In this document: positions 54,198 through 64,000 of the stretch, in pieces
Position numbering within the stretch: position 1 is the first letter of the stretch
Layout: each line of letters opens with the position of its first letter
Assembly (NCBI GenBank): GCA_002791545.1
Contig: PFXG01000025.1
Span: forward strand, 62,001 to 126,000
Origin: Zetaproteobacteria bacterium CG_4_9_14_3_um_filter_49_83
GTDB lineage: Bacteria > Pseudomonadota > Zetaproteobacteria > Mariprofundales > Mariprofundaceae
DNA length: 64,000 bases
Direction: 5' to 3'
Notes under the pieces: generated by a model
Told to the model about the DNA's origin: nothing
Database searches by the model: none
What the model saw: only the letters and a program-made list of their open reading frames with translations
Position numbers and translations under genes: made by a program

Positions 54198-55079
54198 TCA
54201 GTTTGCCTGCTGAATGCCAGCAAGGAACCATGTCGGGTCATTTGAGGCCGGATCATGCCGGAATATCCAGGTTTCTGTGGTTTCTCCGGATGATTCCTCA
54301 GTGACATTGCCTTCGGTATCCAGTGATTGCTCACGCAGCATGGCAGTAAAGTGAACTGCAACCCATTCAAGTTCAGATTCAATCCAGCTGTCGACAATAT
54401 CGGCCTGAAGCATCGCAACTTCAGTTTTGTTGTGGCCTGCATGTTGTAAGTCGGAGGCAACTCGCTGCGCTACCTCAGCTGTGCAGAAGCTTTTGATATC
54501 ATCCATATCATGGGCATCCCATGCTTTCTGCATGCGAATGAAAATATCACGTGCAGCCGCAGTGAAATGGGATGCATCAATATCAGGTCGCAGGCTTACT
54601 CCGCCACTGCTTTGAGCTGATTCAGCTGATGCCGTGAAGGCTTCTTCGTGCGGCACTTGCTGTTGGCCGGCATAGGCATAAGCAGGGTTTGAGGCGGGGG
54701 CCTTTTTGCGCAGCAGAAAGAAGACAAAGAAGATAATGGCCCCGACGATCAGCATATCGAACAGATTGATGCCTTCGAATGCGCCGCCAAAGAACATAGC
54801 TCCCAGCAAGCCACCCAGAGCGAGGCCACCCAGCATTCCCATCATGCCGCCACGGGCGGGTGATGCGCTTCCGGTAGAACTCTTGCCCGGCACGGCTTGT
54901 TTCTGTGAGAAATTTTGATTCATGGATGGAGATGTTTGCGGTTTATTAAAGGTTTTACCAAAGCTTGAACCCATGCCCAGACGTTTGGCATCTGCCTGAT
55001 CCGGTAGCGATAGCATCATGGTGCTAAATACCATTACAGCGAGGGCTGAAAGAGTGATGCTGGAAAAGATCGATTTCAT
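54198..55079 (-). CDS. Tim44-like domain membrane protein
   Basis: 293 residues from ATG 55079, with AGGAG 6 bases upstream. A signal-like N-terminus, a low-complexity stretch rich in Ser, Gln, Gly and Met (GMMGMLGGLALGGLLGAMFFGG), one membrane helix (FDMLIVGAIIFFVFFLL) and a C-terminal Tim44/TIM44-like domain from about 160 (FTAAARDIFIRMQKAWDAHDM, ending ETWIFRHDP). Function in bacteria is not established. Convergent with rluC, 11 bases apart. Confidence 0.85.
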   Translation of the reverse strand: MKSIFSSITLSALAVMVFSTMMLSLPDQADAKRLGMGSSFGKTFNKPQTSPSMNQNFSQKQAVPGKSSTGSASPARGGMMGMLGGLALGGLLGAMFFGGAFEGINLFDMLIVGAIIFFVFFLLRKKAPASNPAYAYAGQQQVPHEEAFTASAESAQSSGGVSLRPDIDASHFTAAARDIFIRMQKAWDAHDMDDIKSFCTAEVAQRVASDLQHAGHNKTEVAMLQADIVDSWIESELEWVAVHFTAMLREQSLDTEGNVTEESSGETTETWIFRHDPASNDPTWFLAGIQQAN

Positions 55080-55113
55080 GTAAGCTCCTGAGATGTTGTG
55101 AATTGTCATAAAT

Positions 55114-55614
55114 TTAAACGATACCCTCAGCTTTGAGGAAGCGAAGCTGGGCCACGCGTGCCTGAAACATGGCCCGGCGAAGCGCTTTATCCTTAACGGA
55201 ACAGAGCGCGCTGGCAACCTCTCTGCACTGATTGAAGCTGATCGGAGGCAGCGGTTCACGTTTGGCAGGCAAGGCGATGCCAGCATCGGATTGAACGCGC
55301 GTTCGGATCCGGATGATCTGGTGTAAATTACAATGCTTGCTGCATGCCTTGCGAATATCATCGCGTAGAAAGGTGATTTGCTGCGCCAGCGTCGAATGAT
55401 ACACGGCAATCCAGAGTATTTTCCCTTGATCACCAAATTCCAGATGGGTTGGCTCGGTACGCAGGGCCATCATCGGGCCGACAATACTATGCCATGCCCG
55501 TCGTAATTTTGAGAGGGCGGCCAGTTCTTCAAAGTTGGACTCGCCAAGAATGTCTGAAAAGTTCTTTTGTAGCGGTGACAGTGAAGTTTTATGTATGTTT
55601 TTAACAGACTGCAT
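55114..55614 (-). CDS. DUF721 (DciA-like) protein
   Basis: 166 residues. The region LSKLRRAWHSIVGPMMALRTEP, followed by LWIAVYHSTLAQQITFLRDDI, is the DUF721 domain of DciA, which loads or operates the replicative helicase DnaB in bacteria lacking DnaC. Assignment as DciA is by domain and is probable. It shares one base with the end of the HIT gene and lies between it and the Tim44-like gene. Confidence 0.75.
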   Translation of the reverse strand: MQSVKNIHKTSLSPLQKNFSDILGESNFEELAALSKLRRAWHSIVGPMMALRTEPTHLEFGDQGKILWIAVYHSTLAQQITFLRDDIRKACSKHCNLHQIIRIRTRVQSDAGIALPAKREPLPPISFNQCREVASALCSVKDKALRRAMFQARVAQLRFLKAEGIV

Positions 55615-55943
55615 CAGAAGGGAAGATGTTTGCCGCCTAAAATATGAATATGTAAATGGAATACTTCCTGTCCGCCACCTTCACGGACATTGATGATGAC
55701 GCGATAGCCAGCGGCGAGCTGTAAGACTTCGTCGGCAATGTACTTAACCCGCAGCATCAGCGTGCCCAATAATGCAGCATCATCACAATCAGCCAGTGTG
55801 GCAATATGCGTTTTGGGGATGACCAGTACATGTGTTGGTGCTTTGGGATGGATGTCTTTAAAGGCGAAAACATCATCATCTTCATAGATCTTGCCGGAAG
55901 GGATTTCTCCGGCAATAATTTTACAAAACAGGCAGTCACTCAT
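55614..55943 (-). CDS. hinT: HIT-family nucleotide hydrolase (HinT)
   Basis: 109 residues from ATG 55943, with AGAGG about 9 bases upstream. SDCLFCKIIAGEIPSGKIYED and the histidine triad FHLHIHILGG are diagnostic. HinT hydrolyses adenosine phosphoramidates. An upstream GTG (55952) would add three residues. Confidence 0.93.
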   Translation of the reverse strand: MSDCLFCKIIAGEIPSGKIYEDDDVFAFKDIHPKAPTHVLVIPKTHIATLADCDDAALLGTLMLRVKYIADEVLQLAAGYRVIINVREGGGQEVFHLHIHILGGKHLPF

Positions 55944-56025
55944 GCCACACACCTCTCATAATCAACATGTTCTGCAAGGTAACAAGTTAAACATCAGAAT
56001 CAAAGCAGGTTAAGCCGACGCAGCA

Positions 56026-56658
56026 TTATGGCGCCGTTTTTTTGTAGTAATCACGCCATGAATCTATGGAATTGAATTCGAGTCCGAGTTGTTTGAGTAC
56101 GCCGTCGTGCACGTCATAAATGAGTCCGACGATGTTAATGTCCTGGCCACGTTTCCATGCTTCACGAACAATGGTGTTGCGGCAGATATTGTGAACCTGG
56201 GCTTCAACATTGATTTCTGCCAGCCTGTTCCAGCGTTCATCGCCGTCCAGCTGATCGAGTTTGGTTGCATGATTCTGGTAGATAAAGCGGATCTGGTCGA
56301 GCCATAAATCGACAGGCTGGATGCCACTGTGCTGCATGGCCGCATGTACGCCGCCACAGCGATAATGACCGCAGACCACAATGTTCGGCACCTTTAATTC
56401 ATCCACTGCATACTCAAGTACAGCCAGACAATTTAAATCGTTGGTGGCGAAGATATTGCCGATATTTCTGTGCACAAACACGGAGCCCATGGGCAAGCTT
56501 ACCAACTGATCCGGGCCAACACGCGAATCTGAACATCCAATCCATAACACTTCCGGAGTTTGATTGTCCGCCGTGCGCAGAAAGTATTCAGGATCGGTTT
56601 TGGTGATTTGACTCGACCATTTCCGATTGTTTTCTAACATCTTTGAGATGGTAATCAT
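56026..56658 (-). CDS. can: Beta-class carbonic anhydrase
   Basis: 210 residues. Zinc ligands and catalytic pair are Cys42, Asp44 and Arg46 (GCSDSRV), His98 and Cys101 (CGHYRCGG). It interconverts CO2 and bicarbonate and is cytoplasmic (no signal peptide). It closely resembles the E. coli Can group (220 residues). Monocistronic by position. Confidence 0.95.
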   Translation of the reverse strand: MITISKMLENNRKWSSQITKTDPEYFLRTADNQTPEVLWIGCSDSRVGPDQLVSLPMGSVFVHRNIGNIFATNDLNCLAVLEYAVDELKVPNIVVCGHYRCGGVHAAMQHSGIQPVDLWLDQIRFIYQNHATKLDQLDGDERWNRLAEINVEAQVHNICRNTIVREAWKRGQDINIVGLIYDVHDGVLKQLGLEFNSIDSWRDYYKKTAP

Positions 56659-56760
56659 CAGCTGATACTATGATAAGAACAGAATGATGGAAATATTGTT
56701 TTGTATTTTTGGTTCAATTCATTATCCCTGCTCGGGGAATTTGTATAGGTGCGACAGGTG

Positions 56761-57075
56761 TTATGAGCGACTGGCCTTTTCTTCGTGGCCTGAAACACCA
56801 AAGCGGCGCCCCAGTTCGTCCAGAATATCATCAGGGCCCAAGCCTTTCTGAGCCAGCATCACCAAGGTGTGAAACCATAAATCAGCCGTTTCATAAATAA
56901 TCTGATCACGGTCATCATTTTTGGCCGCAATGATGGTTTCGATTGCTTCTTCACCGATTTTTTCGAGCATTTTATCCGGCTTGGCATAAAGCGATGCAAC
57001 GTAAGAGCTGTCGGGAGATTCCTGTTTGCGTGATTCCAGCACAGATGCCAACTGACGCAGAATATCTGTTTTCAT
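56761..57075 (-). CDS. hisE: Phosphoribosyl-ATP pyrophosphohydrolase
   Basis: 104 residues. The all-helical MazG-like fold is seen in [30 protein letters not shown] with metal-binding Glu pairs (GEEAIE), and [13 protein letters not shown]. It carries out step 2 of histidine synthesis. It overlaps the stop of hisI by four bases. In enterics the two activities are one fused protein. Confidence 0.95.
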   Translation of the reverse strand: MKTDILRQLASVLESRKQESPDSSYVASLYAKPDKMLEKIGEEAIETIIAAKNDDRDQIIYETADLWFHTLVMLAQKGLGPDDILDELGRRFGVSGHEEKASRS

Positions 57076-57428
57076 GATATTGGCTCCTCAATCGTAATCC
57101 ATTGGTCATCCTGCAGGTGGCGATAAAAGCAGGACTTGCGGTTGGTATGGCAGGCAGGGCCGGTTTGCTTGATCATTAACAAAAGGGTGTCGCCATCACA
57201 GTCCAGAAACATATCAACAACCTTCTGAACATGGCCACTGCTTTCACCCTTCTGCCACTGTTTTTTCCGTGAGCGTGAATAGTAGTGGGCAAAACCTGTT
57301 TCCATCGTTTGAACGATAGCTTTACGGTTCATCCAGGCCATCATCAAGACGCGTCCTGAATCTGCATCCTGAGCAATGGCGGGAACAAGTTCGTCTTCGT
57401 TGAACGAGATGGATTCGAGTAAGTTCAT
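57072..57428 (-). CDS. hisI: Phosphoribosyl-AMP cyclohydrolase
   Basis: 118 residues. The metal-binding motif [22 protein letters not shown] carries Asp and Cys ligands, and [20 protein letters not shown] is conserved. It opens the purine ring at step 3 of histidine synthesis. Its ATG overlaps the hemL stop, and its stop overlaps hisE. Confidence 0.95.
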   Translation of the reverse strand: MNLLESISFNEDELVPAIAQDADSGRVLMMAWMNRKAIVQTMETGFAHYYSRSRKKQWQKGESSGHVQKVVDMFLDCDGDTLLLMIKQTGPACHTNRKSCFYRHLQDDQWITIEEPIS

Positions 57429-58729
57429 GATGTGAGTTTTTCCAGCGCACGTTCTGCCGCAGCAATGGTTCGGGTGATATCTTCATCACTGTGAGCTGCC
57501 GACATAAATGCGGCTTCGTACTGGCTCGGTGCCAGATAAACACCTTCATCGAGCATGGCATTGAAGAAGCGGCCGAAGAAAGCAAGGTCGCAATGTTTGC
57601 TGACATCCGAACAGCAGGTTACTGCGTCAAGCTCGGTAAAAAAGACGGTGAACATTGCGCCAACCTGATTGGCTACAGCCGGAACTCCGGCAGCCTTGCA
57701 GCCATCCAGTAAGCCTTCGACCAGACGTGTGGTTTTACGCTCCAGCTCAGCATAGAAGTCAGGTGCGCGCAGGCGGGACAGGGTTTCAAGACCGGCACGC
57801 ATTGCCAGCGGATTGCCGGAAAGAGTGCCTGCCTGATAGACAGGGCCATCCGGTGAAATTTTACGCATGATTTCTTCACGTCCGCCGTAAGCACCAACAG
57901 GCAGGCCACCACCGATGATTTTTCCAAGGCAGGTCAGATCAGGCATGATACCGAAGCGCTCCTGAGCGCCACCGGCAGCGACACGGAAACCGCACATCAC
58001 TTCATCGAAAATCAGCAGTGCGCCTTCGGCATCACAGATGTCGCGCAGTTGTTGCAGGAAGCCATTGGACATCAGGTCCATGACACCGGTATTGCCAGGT
58101 ACAGGCTCGACGATGATGCAGGCGATTTCGCCCTTGTTTTCAGCGAACAGGTTTTTCACGGCCTCGATATCGTTGAAGGGTGCTGTGAGTGTAAGTTTGG
58201 CGTAATCAGCAGGTACACCGGCCGAATCGGGTTCACCAAAGGTGGCTGCGCCAGATCCGGCTTTAACCAGAAATCCATCAGCATGGCCGTGGTAACCACC
58301 GTCAAACTTGATGAATTTATCTCTGCCGGTAAACCCTCGGGCGAGCCTGAGCGCACTCATCGTGGCTTCTGTGCCTGAGTTAACAAAGCGGATAACTTCG
58401 ATGGATGGCACCATGTCGATAACCAGTTCTGCCAATTCAATTTCCAATTCGCAGGGAGCACCGAAACTCATGCCCAGAGCAGCTGTTTCCTGCACACCTT
58501 TAACAACATCCGGGTGCGCATGGCCAAGAATCATTGGGCCCCATGATCCAACATAATCGATATAATCGTTACCATCGACATCTTTCACATGGCTGCCGGA
58601 TGCGCTGGCAAAAAAACGGGGGGTGCCGCCGACAGATTTGAAGGCGCGAACGGGTGAATTTACACCGCCGGGAAGCAGCTTTCTTGCTTTGTCAAAGTCC
58701 TGCTGTGAATGATTGATGTTGGAAGACAT
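57425..58729 (-). CDS. hemL: Glutamate-1-semialdehyde 2,1-aminomutase
   Basis: 434 residues from ATG 58729, which has AGGAG about 9 bases upstream; the frame extends further without a ribosome site. PLP contacts: [36 protein letters not shown], and the lysine in [16 protein letters not shown]. It makes 5-aminolevulinate from GSA, so heme comes by the C5 route. The operon hemL-hisI-hisE is linked by four-base overlaps. Confidence 0.96.
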   Translation of the reverse strand: MSSNINHSQQDFDKARKLLPGGVNSPVRAFKSVGGTPRFFASASGSHVKDVDGNDYIDYVGSWGPMILGHAHPDVVKGVQETAALGMSFGAPCELEIELAELVIDMVPSIEVIRFVNSGTEATMSALRLARGFTGRDKFIKFDGGYHGHADGFLVKAGSGAATFGEPDSAGVPADYAKLTLTAPFNDIEAVKNLFAENKGEIACIIVEPVPGNTGVMDLMSNGFLQQLRDICDAEGALLIFDEVMCGFRVAAGGAQERFGIMPDLTCLGKIIGGGLPVGAYGGREEIMRKISPDGPVYQAGTLSGNPLAMRAGLETLSRLRAPDFYAELERKTTRLVEGLLDGCKAAGVPAVANQVGAMFTVFFTELDAVTCCSDVSKHCDLAFFGRFFNAMLDEGVYLAPSQYEAAFMSAAHSDEDITRTIAAAERALEKLTS

Positions 58730-58817
58730 GGGGCGATTCTCCTGAAAAAAAATTGCGGTAAGCATAGATTGTTTTGTTGGCGCTGTCGAAAATTGTCCGG
58801 CGCGGGCCGGAGTAAAC

Positions 58818-59165
58818 TTAGTGTTCGTTTTTTAAGTCTGGTTTGTTGTAAGCTGAAAGAGGGAATGCGGTAATGTTGCCCGCTTCTCCCTTTTGAATGT
58901 CCGTGGCTTTGGCTTTGCCTTGCCGCGTCACTTCATCGATACGGATGATGCTGTGCAGTGGGATGTGCGTGGTTTTGACGCCTGCAAACTCATTGCGTAG
59001 GGCATCTTCCGACGGATCGAGCACGATACTCGATTTTTCGCCAAAGCAGAGTTCTGCCACTTCGATAAAACCGAAGATGCCGGATGATCCGACGCTGCGT
59101 GCGTAGATTTCGTACACCTTGCCCTGATTGACGAAGGATATCTTGTAAATCGACTGTCCAGTCAT
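58818..59165 (-). CDS. DUF1820-family protein
   Basis: 115 residues of a small, soluble conserved protein: [19 protein letters not shown], then [49 protein letters not shown]. This is DUF1820, of unknown function. It is separated from queD by no bases at all (queD ends at 59166), so it is in the same transcript. Confidence 0.85.
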   Translation of the reverse strand: MTGQSIYKISFVNQGKVYEIYARSVGSSGIFGFIEVAELCFGEKSSIVLDPSEDALRNEFAGVKTTHIPLHSIIRIDEVTRQGKAKATDIQKGEAGNITAFPLSAYNKPDLKNEH

Positions 59166-59543
59166 TTATGACTCGCTGTAGCGAACCTTGGCGGTGCAGG
59201 TCTCAGCGATTTCAATGCAAGACACTTTGATACGTTCATTATTAAGGCGCTGCGTCATGCTGATGAATAATTCACGAGCAACATTTTCGCTGCTTGGGTT
59301 GATGCTGTCGAATGGCGGAATATCATTGAGATTGTAGTGATCCCAGGGCTCAAGTGCTGATTTCAATTCCTTCTTTAATATCTTGTAATCAATCGCCAGG
59401 CCCAGTTCATCCAATTCATGGCACTCAACAAACAGTTTTACATGCCAGTTGTGACCATGCAGCCGGGCACAGTCGCCGGGATATCCGCGCAGCTGATGTG
59501 CAGCTGAAAAGTGGGTTTCGATGGAGAGTTCGTAGCAGGGCAT
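59166..59543 (-). CDS. queD: 6-carboxy-5,6,7,8-tetrahydropterin synthase QueD
   Basis: 125 residues. The zinc histidines are in FSAAHQL and RLHGHNWHV, with Cys in PGDCARLHG as the catalytic nucleophile region and a later EIAETCTAKVRY. It makes the queuosine precursor. tgt, which inserts preQ1 into tRNA, is encoded 4 kb upstream on the same strand in the same probable operon. ATG 59543 is used; a longer start has no support. Confidence 0.92.
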   Translation of the reverse strand: MPCYELSIETHFSAAHQLRGYPGDCARLHGHNWHVKLFVECHELDELGLAIDYKILKKELKSALEPWDHYNLNDIPPFDSINPSSENVARELFISMTQRLNNERIKVSCIEIAETCTAKVRYSES

Positions 59544-59554
59544 AGTTGATCTCT

Positions 59555-59962
59555 TTAATTTTTGGCGCAAGGGGAAAGAAATACGGCTGATACAGTGCGC
59601 CCTTCTGCAACAAGAAAATTATAGGTTCGGGCAGCAACACGCGAATCCATACATTCAAAGCCAATATGCAAATCAGTAATCATGTCCAGAATGTTTTGCG
59701 GCGGGAAAGCAGTCAGACGGCCTGTTCCAATGACCAGTAGTTCCGGTTTATCCTGATATAAAAAGTCCATATGCTCTTCGGTCAGCTGGCGTAAACGCTC
59801 CGGCCCCCATGGGGAAATAATTTCCTTCTGGTGGATGCGCAGGCCGGAGGTGTAACGGGATTTACCCAATTGCAGGTAGTCATCGCCATAACCATGAAAC
59901 AGGGGTTGTCCCGCTTTTTGGTCGGTGCCGATATCCGCCTGAAATGAACCGCCATTAAGCAT
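59555..59962 (-). CDS. Mth938/DUF498-domain protein
   Basis: 135 residues. The order SYTSGLRIHQKEIISPWGP, then LDLVIGTGR-like ELLVIGTGRLTAFPPQNILD, FECMDSRVAARTYNFLVAEGRTVSAVFL is typical of the Mth938/NDUFAF3 family. Function in bacteria is unknown; homologues in mitochondria assist complex I assembly. It is 3 bases from secF and is commonly found beside secDF. Confidence 0.85.
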   Translation of the reverse strand: MLNGGSFQADIGTDQKAGQPLFHGYGDDYLQLGKSRYTSGLRIHQKEIISPWGPERLRQLTEEHMDFLYQDKPELLVIGTGRLTAFPPQNILDMITDLHIGFECMDSRVAARTYNFLVAEGRTVSAVFLSPCAKN

Positions 59963-59965
59963 GGG

Positions 59966-60910
59966 TTATGGACGGGCCTCTTCAGCGGCAAGATCGGCTT
60001 CGCTTGTTTGGAAACGTCCTTCCAGTGAAAGCATCACCGGGCTGGCAATGTAGATGGATGAATACGTGCCCACCAGGATGCCGACAATCAGTGTGAAAGC
60101 AAAATCATGAATCACTTCACCGCCCAGCAGGAATAAAGCAATAACGACTAATAATGTGGTCAGAGATGTCATCAGCGTACGTGCCAGAGTCTGATTAAGT
60201 GAATCGTTGGCAACACGTATTTCACTCTCGGGTGTTTTACGCTTGCGGTTGGCTTCGAAGTTTTCACGAATCCGGTCAAAGACCACAATTGTATCGTTTA
60301 ACGAATAACCGATAATTGCCAGAATGGCAGCAATTACGGGCAGTGAAAATTCCTTGCCGGTTATGGCAAACACACCCATCACAATGATGATGTCATGAAA
60401 AAGTGCGGCATCTGCACCCAGGGCAAAGCGGAACTGAAAGCGGATTGTGACATAAGCAAGAATAGCCAGCATAGCAATCAACACAGCTTCAATGCCTGCT
60501 TTGGTGAGCTCCTCACCAACTTGCGGACCAACAAATTCCACCCGGCGCATTTCTACTGCATCAGCAGAAAACTGGCCGCGCAGGGCATCCAGGACTGCAT
60601 TGCTGATGGTTGCCGATTCCTCAGCTTCCATATTTTGTACGCGGATGAGGATTTCATTTGGCGTACCGAACTCCTGAATCACCGCTTGTCCGTAACCGGC
60701 AGGTATCAGTGCATTGCGTACATCAGCAATATCGGGAGCCTGAGTGAATTTTACCTCAACCAGCGTTCCGCCAGTGAAATCGATGCCAAGGTTAAGGCCT
60801 TTGCCAAGCAGCGTGCCGATGGAGATAAGGATTATTAACGCTGAGGCCATCATGGCCAGCTTGCGCTTGCCCATGAAGTCGTAATTTAAATCGGGTCGAA
60901 TAAGTTGCAT
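59966..60910 (-). CDS. secF: Protein translocase subunit SecF
   Basis: 314 residues from ATG 60910 with AGGAG about 7 bases upstream; the frame continues into secD but only this start places the first membrane helix properly. LGIDFTGGTLVEVKF and the C-terminal helices (ILAIIGYSLNDTIVVFDRIRENF) are diagnostic. With SecD and YajC it uses proton-motive force to pull exported proteins through SecYEG. Confidence 0.95.
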   Translation of the reverse strand: MQLIRPDLNYDFMGKRKLAMMASALIILISIGTLLGKGLNLGIDFTGGTLVEVKFTQAPDIADVRNALIPAGYGQAVIQEFGTPNEILIRVQNMEAEESATISNAVLDALRGQFSADAVEMRRVEFVGPQVGEELTKAGIEAVLIAMLAILAYVTIRFQFRFALGADAALFHDIIIVMGVFAITGKEFSLPVIAAILAIIGYSLNDTIVVFDRIRENFEANRKRKTPESEIRVANDSLNQTLARTLMTSLTTLLVVIALFLLGGEVIHDFAFTLIVGILVGTYSSIYIASPVMLSLEGRFQTSEADLAAEEARP

Positions 60911-60926
60911 GAATGTTCTCCTGAAT

Positions 60927-62498
60927 TCAGATGCTGAGCTTTTCAATGCGGCCACGGTTTTCAGTGGATAGCGCAATGATAGCCCGGGTGACCATGATGG
61001 CGGTGAACATTGAGGCTAGAATACCGACCGACAATGTGACCGCGAAGCCTTTCACCGGACCTGTACCAAACTGGAACAGCACGATGGCAGCAATCAGTGT
61101 GGTGATGTTGGCATCGACAATGGTCAAGAACGCTTTGTCGAAACCGCTGTCGATAGATGCCAGCGGCGTTTTACCATTTTGCACCTCTTCCCGGATACGT
61201 TCAAAGATCAGCACGTTGGCATCCACGGCCATACCGATAGTCAGCACGATACCGGCAATACCCGGCAGGGTCAGTGTGGCGCCGATCATGCTCATCAGGG
61301 CAACAATCAGCAGCAGGTTAAAGGCCAGAGCAATATTGGCGACCATGCCAAACAGGCGGTAATACACAGCCATGAAAATCAGCACCAGAATGGCTCCAAT
61401 GATGATGGAGTGTATGCCCTGATTGATAGAGTCCTGGCCAAGGCTTGGGCCGATGGAGCGTTCTTCGACAATGCTAATCGGTGCCGGTAGCGCACCGGCA
61501 CGTAACACAATGGCCAGATCACGTGCTTCCAGAGCTGTAAACCTGCCAGTGATTTGGGCCGAGCCGCCGGAAATGCGTTCATTGATGTTCGGAGCTGACT
61601 GCACCTTACCATCCAGAATAATAGCGAATCGCTCGTTAACGTGTTCGGCCGTAAGTTTGTCAAAAGTGCGTGCGCCCTTGGCATTGAATTTGAGATTGAC
61701 AGCATATTCATTGGCATTTATCGATACGCGGGCATCAGTGACTTCAGCGCCACTGAGTTCGGTGTGTTTCTTCAGCAGGTAAGGTTGACGATAGATTTTT
61801 CCATCGCGTGTTTCTTCCTTGCCATAGACGATAATCGAGCCGGCGGGCAAATTTCCTTCAAGGGCTTTATCCAGATCACCTTTTTCATCTACCAGTTTGA
61901 ATTCCAGTAAGGCGGTTTGGCCAAGTAATGATTTTATGTAGCCGGAGTCTTTCGCGCCGGGCATTTGCACCAGTACACGACGCTCGCCCTGTTTGACAAT
62001 TACAGGTTCTTTGGTGCCAACCTGATCGATTCGACTACGAACCACTTCGATGGTCTGATCGACTGCAAATTTCTTGATTTCTTTGGCTTCACTTTCCTTG
62101 ATGGTCAGGGTGAATACATCATTGTTGCGCAACAGATCAAAATTCGGGAATCTGTCTTTCAGCAGGGATTCAGCCGCCACCGCATCAGCAACATCCTTGA
62201 GCTGAACACTCATTTGTGTGCCGCCCCCAGTCAGCTGGCTGTAGCGGATTTTGTTAGAGCGGAAGGTGCTGCGGATTTCGTTAACGGATTCGCTAACCTG
62301 ATGATTCACCGCTTCGTCGACATCAACTTCCAGCACAAGATGAATGCCTCCTTTCAGGTCCAGCCCGAGATTCATCGGCTTGCTAAGTGATGATGGCCAC
62401 CAGGATGGCACCGATGTGATATTTGGCAGCGTTCCCATGACAGAAGCTACGAGTACGGCCAAAATGAGCCAGACTTTCCAACGAGGATATGCATGCAT
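60927..62498 (-). CDS. secD: Protein translocase subunit SecD
   Basis: 523 residues, shorter than the 615 of E. coli. LGLDLKGGIHLVLEVDVDEAV (about 45-65) starts the P1 domain, and the six-helix part includes IGMAVDANVLIFERIREE. AYPRWKVWLILAVLV is the first helix. secF follows after 16 bases. Confidence 0.96.
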   Translation of the reverse strand: MHAYPRWKVWLILAVLVASVMGTLPNITSVPSWWPSSLSKPMNLGLDLKGGIHLVLEVDVDEAVNHQVSESVNEIRSTFRSNKIRYSQLTGGGTQMSVQLKDVADAVAAESLLKDRFPNFDLLRNNDVFTLTIKESEAKEIKKFAVDQTIEVVRSRIDQVGTKEPVIVKQGERRVLVQMPGAKDSGYIKSLLGQTALLEFKLVDEKGDLDKALEGNLPAGSIIVYGKEETRDGKIYRQPYLLKKHTELSGAEVTDARVSINANEYAVNLKFNAKGARTFDKLTAEHVNERFAIILDGKVQSAPNINERISGGSAQITGRFTALEARDLAIVLRAGALPAPISIVEERSIGPSLGQDSINQGIHSIIIGAILVLIFMAVYYRLFGMVANIALAFNLLLIVALMSMIGATLTLPGIAGIVLTIGMAVDANVLIFERIREEVQNGKTPLASIDSGFDKAFLTIVDANITTLIAAIVLFQFGTGPVKGFAVTLSVGILASMFTAIMVTRAIIALSTENRGRIEKLSI

Positions 62499-62535
62499 GA
62501 TTAGGATTCCTTAAATGAGTTCAGCGTATTGATGA

Positions 62536-62880
62536 TTATTCGATGTCCAGTGAAATGATGGCGTCGCGTTTAACTTTAATGCGAACGTTTTCAGCAATTT
62601 CAATTTTCAGAAAGTTATCTTTAACATCGATAATTTGTCCGAAAATACCACCATTGGTGACGACTTTATCACCCTTTTTCAATGAATCGATCATGGTGTT
62701 GTGCTCTTTAGCGCGCTTCTGTTGCGGGCGAATCAGCAGGAAGTAAAAAATCACCATAATCAGAATTAATGGCACCAGCTGCGCAAAACCATTGCCGGCA
62801 GCGTCAGCTGCAAAGGCAGGGGTGGTGGTTGCCAACAAAGCAAAAACTGTCGCGGCTAGATGGCGGAATTTGGTTAACAT
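62536..62880 (-). CDS. yajC: Preprotein translocase subunit YajC
   Basis: 114 residues. One membrane helix (LVPLILIMVIFYFLLIRPQQKRAKEH) and a small domain LKKGDKVVTNGGIFGQIIDVKD. Here it also has a signal-peptide-like start (FALLATTTPAFAADAAG), slightly longer than enteric YajC. Lies between tgt and secD, the classic order. Confidence 0.93.
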   Translation of the reverse strand: MLTKFRHLAATVFALLATTTPAFAADAAGNGFAQLVPLILIMVIFYFLLIRPQQKRAKEHNTMIDSLKKGDKVVTNGGIFGQIIDVKDNFLKIEIAENVRIKVKRDAIISLDIE

Positions 62881-62928
62881 GGGTAAAGCTCCTGTGTTTT
62901 ATTCTCTTTTATAATCATAGGTTGCGGT

Positions 62929-64000
<1,072 letters not shown>

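Overview
The window reads as an ordinary stretch of chromosome from a Gram-negative member of the Pseudomonadota. The evidence is outer-membrane machinery (BamD, FadL, a YdbH-YnbE-YdbL set, many lipoproteins), meso-DAP peptidoglycan recycling (Mpl), heme made from glutamate-1-semialdehyde (HemL), Asn/Gln-tRNA amidotransferase GatCAB, and gene orders known from Gammaproteobacteria (rne opposite rluC; bamD, rluD and pgeF together; ydbH-ynbE-ydbL). The 523-residue SecD, separate HisI and HisE, and the Tim44-like and DUF721 genes would also suit a Zetaproteobacterium. I cannot settle the class from the sequence. There are no rRNA or tRNA genes, no CRISPR array and no intact transposase.

Layout. 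1-4.8 kb: two unknown small proteins and hrpA. 5.0-7.3 kb: a three-gene operon (membrane protein, winged-helix regulator, TPR-like periplasmic protein) whose promoter carries two copies of a palindromic operator. 7.3-15.4 kb is the accessory part: a toxin-antitoxin pair, two solo inverted repeats that look like ends of small transposon-type elements, a broken reading frame, a phosphotransferase/P-loop kinase fusion, a tautomerase/acetyltransferase pair flanked by a duplicated purT leader, purT, an orphan secretin-type N-domain protein, and a lipoprotein-cysteine hydrolase gene spread over three frames. 15.5-24.4 kb: ydbH-ynbE-ydbL, lysC, exbB-exbD, a comEC with an in-frame amber stop, ribD. 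24.6-25.3 kb: scar of a TIR-type defence gene. 25.4-36.6 kb: yaaA, a DsbC-like lipoprotein, rph-rdgB-UDG, a hybrid histidine kinase, a lytic transglycosylase, proS, mpl, a VapBC pair, an esterase. 36.6-39.8 kb: gatCAB. 40-47.8 kb: a LuxR-alpha/beta-hydrolase regulator divergent from a VolA-like lipase, FadL and FadE. 47.8-54.2 kb: rne-rluD-pgeF-bamD-lipoprotein, with rluC facing away. 54.2-64 kb: Tim44-like, dciA-like, hinT, carbonic anhydrase, hemL-hisI-hisE, then tgt-yajC-secD-secF-DUF498-queD-DUF1820.

Functional themes are envelope lipid and protein homeostasis, tRNA and rRNA modification and decay, and one coherent lipid-scavenging cluster (lipase, outer-membrane fatty-acid channel, membrane acyl-CoA dehydrogenase) that may be controlled by a regulator whose hydrolase domain lacks its nucleophile. 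The least ordinary signals are that regulator, the TIR scar, the broken comEC and lipo-like genes, the duplicated purT leader, a dispersed 40-50 bp repeat family confined to 0.8-11.4 kb, and a hairpin presenting the rne ribosome-binding site.
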